Source: Candidatus Levyibacteriota bacterium (lineage in GTDB: Bacteria; Patescibacteria; Microgenomatia; Levybacterales; UBA12049). Taken from it: 64,000 nt of DNA. The stretch covers positions 62,001-126,000 of the forward strand of contig JACPLG010000008.1 in assembly GCA_016186625.1 (NCBI GenBank), written 5' to 3'. A program made the translations under genes and the position numbers. Shown here one piece after another: positions 55,787-63,449 of this stretch (within the stretch, counting starts at the first letter, position 1; each line of letters opens with the position of its first letter). The notes below the pieces were generated by a model that saw nothing but the letters and a program-made list of their open reading frames with translations, did not search any database and was not told where the DNA came from.

Positions 55787-56534
55787 TCTACCCCAAATTA
55801 ATCCCGAAGCAGAAGAAAAAAAGATCGTCTCTTTTTTGAGAAAAACGTTTCACGAACAAAAGATTGAAAAAGCAGTAATTGGAGTTTCAGGAGGAATTGA
55901 TTCGTCGGTAAGCTTGACACTGCTTGCTAAAGCTATACCTGCAGAAAATATTTTAGCCCTAAACCTTCCCTATTTTAATGAAATTGATAAAGACATTCCA
56001 GAACTTGAGAAAACACTTAATATGCGAATAACTACTGTATCGATCAAAAAAACAACGGATGAAGTAATCTCTCGTTTAGAAATTTCTGAGGAAGAGGCAC
56101 TTCGCCGCGGCAATATTTCGGCAAGAGTCCGAATGATTGTCCTCTATGATTTTGCTAAAAAACATAGCTCTCTTGTTGTAGGTACTGAAAACAGATCTGA
56201 ACACCACATGGGCTATTTTACGCGCTTTGGTGACGAAGCGTCAGATATTGAGCCAATCCAGCATTTGTATAAAACCCAGGTTTATGAATTAGCAAGATAT
56301 CTTGGAATTCCGCGTTCGATTATTGACAAATCTCCTTCTGCTAATCTTTGGCAACAGCAGACTGATGAAGGCGAATTCGGGTTTTCTTATGCTGAAGCTG
56401 ACCAAGTTCTTTATCGTTACTTTGATAAAAAGGAAAAGACCGAACAAATCGAAAAAGATTTTCCAAGTGCAGGAAAAATTATCGACTTTGCCAATAAAAA
56501 CTCCTACAAACACCACGTCCCATACCACCTTTAG
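55779..56534 (+). CDS. nadE: NAD+ synthase, ammonia-dependent
   Basis: The start ATG 55779 (MFSLPQINPEAEE) is preferred over an in-frame codon at 55734 within nadD. PP-loop VIGVSGGIDSSVSLTLL, then GTENRSEHHMGYFTRFGDEASDIEPI and KSPSANLWQQQTDEGEFGFSY. About 251 aa with no nitrilase domain, so it uses free ammonia. A REP family B copy follows the stop. Confidence 0.95.
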   Translation: MFSLPQINPEAEEKKIVSFLRKTFHEQKIEKAVIGVSGGIDSSVSLTLLAKAIPAENILALNLPYFNEIDKDIPELEKTLNMRITTVSIKKTTDEVISRLEISEEEALRRGNISARVRMIVLYDFAKKHSSLVVGTENRSEHHMGYFTRFGDEASDIEPIQHLYKTQVYELARYLGIPRSIIDKSPSANLWQQQTDEGEFGFSYAEADQVLYRYFDKKEKTEQIEKDFPSAGKIIDFANKNSYKHHVPYHL

Positions 56535-56543
56535 CTTTACACC

Positions 56544-56587
56544 TTTACACCCCGGGTGTGGATTTACCTTGACACCCCAGGGATTTA
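56544..56587. repeat. REP family B, copy 4, left flank of RAYT-B
   Basis: TTTACACCCCGGGTGTGG then TTGACACCCCAGGGATTT; same orientation as the copy at 32007. Confidence 0.85.
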
Positions 56588-56605
56588 GATTTAAAGTTAG
56601 TTTAT

Positions 56606-57268
56606 ATGCCAAGAAGGAGATTTGTTTTAGCTACCAATGAAACTTACCACATATATAACAGGTCTGTTGCTAAGGAGTCGATATTTTCTTCAGCTACTTG
56701 TTTAAACAAGATAATCGAGATATCAGACTATTATCGATACCATCAAGAGCTTAGGCTGTCTAAGTTTAAAAAATTACCCGTTGATCAGAAAAAGAGCTAT
56801 TTAGATTCGATTAAGAACAGGGAGAAACTTGTAGACATCTATTCATTTGCTTTTATGCCTAATCACTACCATTTCTTATTGAAACAACTGGTCGATAATG
56901 GAATCGTAAATTTTATTTCTAATTTTCAAAATAGTTTTGCTAAATACTTTAATATAAAAAATGATCGAAACGGTGCTTTATTTCTGAACCCCTTTAAAGG
57001 AAAAAGAATAGAGTCTGAAGACCAGTTTGTTCATGTCTCAAGATATATTCACCTAAATCCTGTCACTTCATACTTGGTTGAGTTTAAAGACTTACCAGAT
57101 TATCCTTGGACTTCTTTTAGAATCTACCATTACGGTTTAAATTTATTTGTAAATACTAAGCTGATACTGGAGAGTTTTAAATCCATAAAGAGTTATTACA
57201 ATTTTGTGGAAGATCAAGTAGATTATCAAAGAAGTCTTGCTTTAATAAAGGATTTAGTTCTTGAGTGA
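56606..57268 (+). CDS. REP-associated tyrosine transposase, RAYT-B
   Basis: 220 aa. N-terminal YHIYNRSVAKESIFSS, HUH pair in FAFMPNHYHFLLKQL, helix with candidate catalytic Tyr FISNFQNSFAKYFNIKNDRNGALFLNPFKGKRIESE, and YIHLNPVTSYLVEFKDLPDYPWTSF. Intact, unlike RAYT-A, and divergent from it. REP family B copies flank it in opposite orientation (56544-56587 and 57281-57316), which points to family B as its substrate. Confidence 0.87.
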   Translation: MPRRRFVLATNETYHIYNRSVAKESIFSSATCLNKIIEISDYYRYHQELRLSKFKKLPVDQKKSYLDSIKNREKLVDIYSFAFMPNHYHFLLKQLVDNGIVNFISNFQNSFAKYFNIKNDRNGALFLNPFKGKRIESEDQFVHVSRYIHLNPVTSYLVEFKDLPDYPWTSFRIYHYGLNLFVNTKLILESFKSIKSYYNFVEDQVDYQRSLALIKDLVLE

Positions 57269-57280
57269 TTTACCTAATAT

Positions 57281-57316
57281 CCTAGGGTGTAAACCTAAAT
57301 TCACCCCCGGGGTGTA
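57281..57316. repeat. REP family B, copy 5, right flank of RAYT-B
   Basis: CCTAGGGTGTAAACC then CACCCCCGGGGTGTA, inverted relative to the left flank. Confidence 0.85.
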
Positions 57317-57370
57317 TGCGGGACGATATTTGCTTGATTTGGGGTTCAGTTAGTTTTAAGATTGTAGTCA

Positions 57371-58051
57371 ATGATTCCTATTGCTGATTCTGTAAAAGCC
57401 AAGCGTTTCCCCATTTTCAATATAGGAATAATTATTCTCACAGTTTTTGTTTTTTATCTTCAAATAACCAGTCCTGAATCATTCACCTATCAATATGCCT
57501 TAATTCCTTCCCAAATCGACTTTGCTAACTTCTCAACTTTGTACCCTTTTGTTACCTCAATATTTCTTCACGGCGGATTTTTACACATTATTTCCAATAT
57601 GATATTTCTCTGGGTATTTGGAGATAATGTTGAGGGACACTTTCCTTTCTTAACCTACCCCTTTTTATACATTGGGTCAGGAATAGTGGCTAGCCTTGCA
57701 CAGTACATTATTAGCCCAGCGTCAAATATACCCATGCTGGGGGCATCCGGTGCTGTTGCAGGGGCATTGGGCGCATATTTTGTGTTATTTCCCCACCATA
57801 AAATAAAGACCTTTGTCCCTTTCTTTGGCTTCTTTACTATGGTAAATATAAGCGCAGTTTTTATGCTTGGGTATTGGTTTGTTTTGCAAATCTTATCAGG
57901 AGCGGCAAGTTTATCCGGACCATCTGATATTGGTGGTGTTGCTTTCTGGGCACATGTGGGAGGATTTGTCTTTGGCGCAGCCGCAGCGAAACTCCTTGAC
58001 CTATTCAAACACGAAGAACAACACACAGATCATGCCGAGCTTTCCCCATAG
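57371..58051 (+). CDS. Rhomboid-family intramembrane serine protease
   Basis: 226 aa, six predicted helices. HGGFLHIISNMIFLWVFGDNVEG (oxyanion region), catalytic Ser in MLGASGAVAGALGAYF, catalytic His in FWAHVGGFVFGAAAAKLL. The short N-terminus starts MIPIADSVKAKRFPIFN. Followed 29 bp later by tRNA-His. Confidence 0.92.
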   Translation: MIPIADSVKAKRFPIFNIGIIILTVFVFYLQITSPESFTYQYALIPSQIDFANFSTLYPFVTSIFLHGGFLHIISNMIFLWVFGDNVEGHFPFLTYPFLYIGSGIVASLAQYIISPASNIPMLGASGAVAGALGAYFVLFPHHKIKTFVPFFGFFTMVNISAVFMLGYWFVLQILSGAASLSGPSDIGGVAFWAHVGGFVFGAAAAKLLDLFKHEEQHTDHAELSP

Positions 58052-58080
58052 CCTCAGAAGATGATATAATTAGCAAGAGT

Positions 58081-58153
58081 GGTGGATGTAGCTCAGTGGT
58101 AGAGCTCCTGGTTGTGGTCCAGGTGGCCGCGGGTTCGATCCCCGTCATCCACC
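58081..58153 (+). tRNA. tRNA-His (GTG)
   Basis: Has the extra G-1 (58081), acceptor GTGGATG/CATCCAC, anticodon loop TTGTGGT in CCTGG/CCAGG, T arm GCGGGTTCGATCCCCGT. Confidence 0.95.
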
Positions 58154-58586
58154 CATTCGACTCACTTCGTTCGCTCATGGCTGTAAGCCGGAGTCGAATG
58201 TCCTGAGTTCATCGAAGGACAAAATGTCTTTTTTCATTTACATTCTCCGTAGCTCATCCAATCAACTATATATTGGACAAACGAATAATTTTGAAAATCG
58301 GACAAAGCAACATATTGCAAAAGATTGTAAAGCAGCGAAATTTACTAAAGATCATGAAGACTTCAAGCCCGTTTATAAAGAGGAGTACCCTACAAGATTA
58401 GAAGCAATGAGAAGAGAAGCACAGATTAAAAAATGGTCAAGAGCAAAAAAAGAAGCGCTTATTGCAGGAAATTTGAAAGAACTTAAAAATTTAAGCAAAA
58501 AGAAATAGTAAGTGAGATCATCGAGCCTGAGCCTGAGGTTCACTTCAGAGTCGAAGACCTGTCGAACCATCCCCGTCATCCACCCA
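58138..58586. mobile_element. GIY-YIG element inserted at the tRNA-His 3' end
   Basis: ATCCCCGTCATCCACCCA is present at 58138-58155 in the tRNA and exactly repeated at 58569-58586. Between them: repeat family D (TTCGACTCACTTCG, TCATCGAAGGAC), the GIY-YIG gene, and a second family D stretch ending GACCTGTCGAACC. Confidence 0.65.
58224..58508 (+). CDS. Small GIY-YIG nuclease (YhbQ/UPF0213 type)
   Basis: 94 aa. FFIYILRSSSNQLYIGQTNNFENRTKQH has the Y-I-L...Y-I-G pair and the following Arg/His; a Glu in RLEAMRREAQIKKWSRAKKEALI completes the family pattern. Families of this type are structure- or site-specific nucleases. The gene starts inside repeat family D and is enclosed by copies of the tRNA-His 3' end, which suggests a mobile unit with the nuclease as its enzyme. 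Confidence 0.88.
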   Translation: MSFFIYILRSSSNQLYIGQTNNFENRTKQHIAKDCKAAKFTKDHEDFKPVYKEEYPTRLEAMRREAQIKKWSRAKKEALIAGNLKELKNLSKKK

Positions 58587-58756
58587 AATTAAATGCGCTC
58601 GGACTCACAAATGCAGTTTGGCTTGCTATAACAGGCAAATCATATCTTTTTCATCTTCACTTTTTCTGATTTGATTGGAAACTTTCTGAATGTATGCAAA
58701 TGGAGTTCGGATATCTATGGTGAGCTTTTCCATACTTATACCTAGCAAGACGTAGC
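58587..58756. other. Spacer with no gene seen
   Basis: About 170 bp between the GIY-YIG element and the accessory cluster; AT-rich, no clear repeat, tRNA or promoter. Confidence 0.4.
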
Positions 58757-59707
58757 TCAATAACCTAAGTGTTTACCAAATGTAGTTGTGTCAATTGGTA
58801 AACTGGCTACATATTGGTTTATGCAATATCTTAAAGTTTCTCTCTTATTTTGCCATCTATGGTTATTGCCCAGTTTCTTAGCTATTTGTTTCTCAAAAGA
58901 AGTTTCCCATATGGCCTTAAGCAATACCATATCATCTGTAAAACTTGATAGATCCTCTAACTCAAGATCGCTGGCCGTAGCATCAATTGTATCTAAATAT
59001 TTTCTTATCTGTTTTTCACTGAAATCATAAGCTAACTGACTAGTACCATCAGGTGCTGTGAAGTTCCAGAATCGGCCAGTGAAAGGGCTAGTGATTACAT
59101 CGAATCCCACAGGAGCGATAAACTTATGCTCAAAATCCATGACTCCACCTGGCAACATATTAAATGGTCCTAAATCACCGTGCGTTAAAACTTGTGGTAG
59201 ATTGACGACTCTTGCCTCTGCCATAGCGAATGCTTTCTCGAGATCTTCTATGCTAAGGTCAGGATTTTCCTCGATAACATTATCTAAGTTAACCCCGTCA
59301 CGCAAATTACCTTGTTCTCTAAATGAAGGAGCAGATTTTAACTGTGCAACTAAAAATAGACTTGCAATACGGCAGTATTGATCAAAGGAAGTCTCTTCTA
59401 TGACGCCGGTGGCCGCGTATTCTTCCCTAAATATATCGCCAAAAGTTCTAGTGCCTAGAGAGGATTCGGTAAAATAGTATGTATCAGCATCAATTTCTCC
59501 ATCACTTAATACTTCTGGAGTAGGAAATCCCATATCATGCAGAGTTCTTGCAAACTCTACTTCATCACGGATACTATTCTTAGACCCAGTTTTTAAATAT
59601 CTGTCGCCATAGATAGATAGGTAGACAATTCCTTGACTTATAGTACGTGCCTTTACAAAATGCCAATCAGTATTCTCGAGTTGCAGCTGTTGTTTTAATA
59701 CTTCCAT
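58757..59707 (-). CDS. APH/choline-kinase-fold phosphotransferase-like protein
   Basis: 316 aa. Kinase-like fold with catalytic HGDLGPFNML (HxDxxxxN, about residues 196-205) and Mg-binding Asp in GGVMDFEHKFIAP. N-lobe segment YLSIYGDRYLKTGSKNSIRDEVEFARTL. Such proteins phosphorylate aminoglycosides, choline, homoserine or related small molecules. Last gene of the minus-strand accessory cluster, with its own promoter (TTGACT-16-TAAAAT). Confidence 0.78.
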   Translation of the reverse strand: MEVLKQQLQLENTDWHFVKARTISQGIVYLSIYGDRYLKTGSKNSIRDEVEFARTLHDMGFPTPEVLSDGEIDADTYYFTESSLGTRTFGDIFREEYAATGVIEETSFDQYCRIASLFLVAQLKSAPSFREQGNLRDGVNLDNVIEENPDLSIEDLEKAFAMAEARVVNLPQVLTHGDLGPFNMLPGGVMDFEHKFIAPVGFDVITSPFTGRFWNFTAPDGTSQLAYDFSEKQIRKYLDTIDATASDLELEDLSSFTDDMVLLKAIWETSFEKQIAKKLGNNHRWQNKRETLRYCINQYVASLPIDTTTFGKHLGY

Positions 59708-59788
59708 CGTTAATTAGACCATAAACGAATAATTATTACATATACGTAGACGAGGCGGTAAGGTGCAATCTTACTATTTACAAAATAG

Positions 59789-59816
59789 ATTTTATACTAT
59801 TAATTCTAATAGTCAA
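59789..59816 (-). promoter_or_regulatory. Promoter of the APH-like gene
   Basis: TTGACT (59811-59816), 16-nt spacer, TAAAAT (59789-59794). Confidence 0.5.
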
Positions 59817-59861
59817 TATCAGGGAGTTTATGCAACTTATGGAAACTCCTAATCACATAAC

Positions 59862-59882
59862 TCAAAAAGCCTTGAGGCTATA
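59862..59882 (-). terminator. Terminator after the AlaRS-like gene
   Basis: Minus strand: AGCC-TCAA-GGCT followed by TTTTT. A short stem, so of moderate strength. Confidence 0.45.
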
Positions 59883-59912
59883 TAACTAGGCAAAATAAAA
59901 CTTAATCATCCT

Positions 59913-61073
59913 CTACATTAAACTGAGGAGGTTGGGCCTTATTCCAAATGTTGAATAAAGATCGTTGAGCGTCATTTCGGGATGTTTTTTACGCCGAGAC
60001 TCCGACTCAGAAAGTATTTTACGCATTGAACTCTCCTCACCCGATATAGCTTCCGCAACTCTGGGCGTAGACATGGATCCATCGATGAAAGACTGTAAAA
60101 CACTTTGGACATTCACAAAACCCTCCGACTGCAACCAAACTTCCTCTATCAGGGAGCGAACAATTTTTCTAAGTACGTACGAGTGCCTCTTATTTCCGGG
60201 CATTAACCCTTCTGCTGTTAGCTCATCTATCACGCGACAAAGATTCGCCATGTAATGAGCATCCAAATCAGAGATATGACCAAATGTACCCTTGAATTGC
60301 TCCGCTAGCTTTCTCCATGGCATCAATGAAAATTTATTTTCACCTGTTAGTGCACGTTCAACCCTGCCCATGCCCAGGCCCACATCAAATGCCGTGTGTT
60401 CAAAAGGAACTACTGATGTGCCTTCGGAAATTCCATCAATGTCCACAATCCTACCAATCTGCAGACAATCAGATAAGTCTTGATTCTGATCATAGCCTTC
60501 TGAAGCGAACCACGCGATTACCCCACGCCCGTGCAGGTCCCCTTCTCCAAAGCTCCATTCATGCTTCAATACTTCAGGGTCTTCAATGATACGAACCTGA
60601 TTTGGGTCTAGAGAGGCAGACCTTAGTGCCGACTCTAGAGGATGACCTCCAATTGTAGAGAATATTAGGTTCTTTTTGTTAAGCCCCAGTGCACTTAACA
60701 TATCAACAAAATATTCCATTGCCTTATCATGACTCACATTGAAAAGACCGCTGCCAAGCATGTGAAATAATGATGTATAATTTATATCTACACGAGCAGT
60801 GTCAAAAGTGCCGCCAGTTCCACCTAAGCGAAGACATTTTTGTATAAAAGCAAAATTGGAAGGGGTCGTATCACCGGAGAACATCGATTTGAACGGAGTG
60901 ATTGTCGCATTAGTAAACAAAACTGTGGGATCGTCAATGACTAATGGGAAAGAATCGTGCGTCGTAAATCCATTGTCTTGATGATATTCCAGAAATGAAG
61001 ATTTTATAGATTCTACTACAGCGACTTCTTTATCTTGATGATATTCCTGAGGTGAAGATTTTATAGATTCCAT
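59913..61073 (-). CDS. Alanyl-tRNA synthetase-like protein (catalytic and helical domains only)
   Basis: 386 aa against about 870 in AlaRS. It keeps the class II core: DPTVLFTNATITPFKSMF, QKCLRLGGTGGTFDTARVD, YTSLFHMLGSGLFN (usually FFEMLGN) and motif 3 FDVGLGMGRVERAL, then the helical region HISDLDAHYMANLCRVIDELTAEGLMPGNKRHSYVLRKIVRSLIEE. The editing and C-Ala domains are absent. The first 36 residues are a tandem duplication. Ribosome-binding site AAGGAG. Probably an amino-acid activating or tRNA-loading enzyme recruited to a side pathway. Confidence 0.85.
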   Translation of the reverse strand: MESIKSSPQEYHQDKEVAVVESIKSSFLEYHQDNGFTTHDSFPLVIDDPTVLFTNATITPFKSMFSGDTTPSNFAFIQKCLRLGGTGGTFDTARVDINYTSLFHMLGSGLFNVSHDKAMEYFVDMLSALGLNKKNLIFSTIGGHPLESALRSASLDPNQVRIIEDPEVLKHEWSFGEGDLHGRGVIAWFASEGYDQNQDLSDCLQIGRIVDIDGISEGTSVVPFEHTAFDVGLGMGRVERALTGENKFSLMPWRKLAEQFKGTFGHISDLDAHYMANLCRVIDELTAEGLMPGNKRHSYVLRKIVRSLIEEVWLQSEGFVNVQSVLQSFIDGSMSTPRVAEAISGEESSMRKILSESESRRKKHPEMTLNDLYSTFGIRPNLLSLM

Positions 61074-61085
61074 TACAGCGACTCC
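60977..61085. repeat. 60-bp tandem duplication at the start of the AlaRS-like gene
   Basis: Two diverged copies of the segment encoding ESIKSS..EYHQD, period 60 bp, in frame. Confidence 0.7.
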
Positions 61086-61197
61086 TTAGATGCTGGGCAA
61101 GTTTTATAAAAGTACAGTATAGTATCATAATGAACTAATCTTGTAAAATAATTAAAACTACCTTCATTAAATGAGAACAGACCATGAAGGGTATCTA

Positions 61198-61830
61198 TCA
61201 CTCGTGATCGCCCAGTCTCCATACGTTACCGCGGCCCACTTTATGCTCACCCGTTGAGTCTATACGCAAGGCAGCACCCTCGCCAATTGCCACAAAAGGG
61301 CATGTGCCAACCTTATGAAAACTTGTCCATGCAGACCTGGCTTTATCGAAGGAATCTTGATTTGCGTGCACCTGCACACAAGCAGAAACGATCCCCCAAC
61401 CTTTCCTCACCTCAAATACGTCGCTACCTTCGTGAATATACCAAGAAGATAGAGCCTGAGCCCCGGCGCTCATTCCAGCAATGTGAGCACCTCGCTCAAA
61501 AGCCGCAATTAAAAGCCCCACAATGTCCCATTCAGAAAATAATCGCATTAACTGATCAGTATCACCACCACCTAAATATATCACCGATGAAGACTTGATC
61601 GCATTGATCGCATACTCACGACCCTTTTTCTCCGTAGGGACCAAAACCTTAAATTTATCGCCAAAAACAGATGTAATGGAATCAGAATATGCAACGCTAT
61701 CTTGTGCCGCAAAGCCAAAAAAAGCGAAGGTAGATCCTTCAGACGCAAGAGACTTTATATCCTCATCGATCTGATATGTCTCACCGTCTCTAATTTCTCC
61801 ACCACCGATTAAATAAATTGAACCTATCAT
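61198..61830 (-). CDS. Peptidase S51 family protein (dipeptidase E / cyanophycinase-like)
   Basis: 210 aa. IYLIGGGEIRDG at the start, YLGGGDTDQLMRLF, and the nucleophile elbow AHIAGMSAGAQALS with catalytic Ser, as in Asp-specific dipeptidase E. GVHA/QVHANQDSFDKARSAW may supply the His. Start overlaps the oxidoreductase stop by 4 bp (ATGA), so the two are coupled. It could release or transfer an acyl-Asp or peptide group; substrate unknown. Confidence 0.82.
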   Translation of the reverse strand: MIGSIYLIGGGEIRDGETYQIDEDIKSLASEGSTFAFFGFAAQDSVAYSDSITSVFGDKFKVLVPTEKKGREYAINAIKSSSVIYLGGGDTDQLMRLFSEWDIVGLLIAAFERGAHIAGMSAGAQALSSWYIHEGSDVFEVRKGWGIVSACVQVHANQDSFDKARSAWTSFHKVGTCPFVAIGEGAALRIDSTGEHKVGRGNVWRLGDHE

Positions 61831-63278
61831 ATCGACATACGAATCAAAGGATTTTTATTAGAGCGTATATTTGCGCTAGACTGACACACCCCACTCATTA
61901 GCTTAACTGAAACAGCATGAGTATCAATATTTGATTTCACATCACTTATATTGATTCGTCCAAGGATAAACTCAATAAACTCACGTATAACACGATCTTT
62001 GGCTTTCTCCCCCGTAAGTCCAGTAACGTCAGCCTGCTGTTCTAGATCACGAGCAGATATCCTAAAGAAGGCTTTGCCTTCGCCAAACATACCAACATTG
62101 CGAAATACGTATATTTCAAAATGATTGTTACCGCCAACCTCAAATTCATCGGAATTATCAACATCATGCTGATGCTTGGATTGATAGTTATGAATCTGAA
62201 TACACTGAAAAGGACCTTGTTGAATAATAAATTGCTGATGCTTTACCCTACCATTGCCTTTATACAGATCAGCATTTGGCGCAGCCCATGAACGCCTCGA
62301 GAAGCTACTGTGCATCAAATTCACAGAGATATTGCAAATATTCTCACCGCTCCTAAGCAGCCGAATAATGTTAAACGAATCCACCTCGCCATAATCAGAA
62401 ATTTTGTCTAGGTATTGCTTCGAAGAAAGACCAGTCCGCTCGTAATCAGATCCAAAATATCTAATGTAGTCTTCCTCATTTAAATTAAGAATGAGTCCAC
62501 TCGGAGTCAATGGAGATGAAAAAATCTCTAATTGATCAGGTTGCTTATCATCAACAAGGCCAGACTGATACATTTGCCAGGCCATATCGAACAAGTGATA
62601 CCCACTAAATGCTACTTTTCCAAAACCATCCTTAAGACCATGAGATTCTTGGGTTATTACCTCCTGCGGAAACCTCCACGAACCATCAGCATGCATAATC
62701 TGCATCGACGTTACGGGTACATTAAATTTTTTCGCTGTCCCTGAAATCAGTTCTCGGACTTTATCGAAGCCATACTCGTATCTTCGCTGAACATCTATAG
62801 AAAAAATGGTTGGTTTGTCGGCCAGATGCAACTTGTACAGATCCAGAAGTTCACTGTAATCATCAATTAAACCCATAGCTTGAGAACGATCAACACTGAT
62901 CGCCTTCCTAGCTGTAATGGGCTTATCCATAAGAATATGCAACCCTTTGCGAAGAGCCCATTCGGCATATGCCTTATGAGCTGTAGGCTCTGTAGCAATC
63001 ACAACCCCTTGTATATCAAATTTATTAACCAAAGCATCTAACATCGCCCTAGAGTGATCAGGAATGCCATCAGCTGTATCAAAAGAGTCAAGATATAACA
63101 TCTCCAAATCATACCTCTGATCTTTAAGGTATGAATCCACAGTATCCATTTGCCGCTTCAGATCTACAGCTGCAATTAAGCGTATAGGATAATCTGCAGC
63201 CAACCTAAAAAAGGCAGGGACATAGATCCGCTTCGCATGAGGCCCAACTCCAATTAGCAGTAAATTTACAGTTTTCAT
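61827..63278 (-). CDS. Large Gfo/Idh/MocA-type oxidoreductase
   Basis: 483 aa from ATG 63278; the upstream in-frame start at 63314 adds only a poorly conserved stretch. Rossmann motif LLLIGVGPHAKRIYVPAFF, and the Gfo/Idh/MocA pattern VVIATEPTAHKAYAEWALRKGLHILMDKPITA (EKP-like DKP). The C-terminal part (residues about 200-480) is longer than usual and includes AFSGYHLFDMAWQMYQ. Presumably NAD(P)-dependent and acting on a sugar or polyol-like substrate. Confidence 0.82.
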   Translation of the reverse strand: MKTVNLLLIGVGPHAKRIYVPAFFRLAADYPIRLIAAVDLKRQMDTVDSYLKDQRYDLEMLYLDSFDTADGIPDHSRAMLDALVNKFDIQGVVIATEPTAHKAYAEWALRKGLHILMDKPITARKAISVDRSQAMGLIDDYSELLDLYKLHLADKPTIFSIDVQRRYEYGFDKVRELISGTAKKFNVPVTSMQIMHADGSWRFPQEVITQESHGLKDGFGKVAFSGYHLFDMAWQMYQSGLVDDKQPDQLEIFSSPLTPSGLILNLNEEDYIRYFGSDYERTGLSSKQYLDKISDYGEVDSFNIIRLLRSGENICNISVNLMHSSFSRRSWAAPNADLYKGNGRVKHQQFIIQQGPFQCIQIHNYQSKHQHDVDNSDEFEVGGNNHFEIYVFRNVGMFGEGKAFFRISARDLEQQADVTGLTGEKAKDRVIREFIEFILGRINISDVKSNIDTHAVSVKLMSGVCQSSANIRSNKNPLIRMSI

Positions 63279-63398
63279 ATTGTTATCTTTTATCATATTA
63301 TCAATCTTATACACAACTGCAAGAATGCACTTCTTGTCAATTCACTTCTTTCTATGATACGATGAGATCCTTTAAGTTACAAATTAGGAGCAATGGAC

Positions 63399-63449
63399 AG
63401 AATATGAACCACATAGAGAATCGAGAGAATATGAACCACATAGAGAATC
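63399..63449. repeat. 27-bp tandem duplication at the start of the oxygenase gene
   Basis: AGAATATGAACCACATAGAG at 63399 and again at 63426; 24 identical bases per copy, in frame, giving two ATG starts (63404 and 63431). Confidence 0.85.

Noticed and set aside
28200..57320. CRISPR array
   Set aside because: The repeated units are single palindromes scattered over kilobases, not regularly spaced direct repeats, and no cas gene is present.
58757..59707. Antibiotic resistance kinase
   Set aside because: Only the general APH fold motifs are seen; no feature ties it to aminoglycosides.
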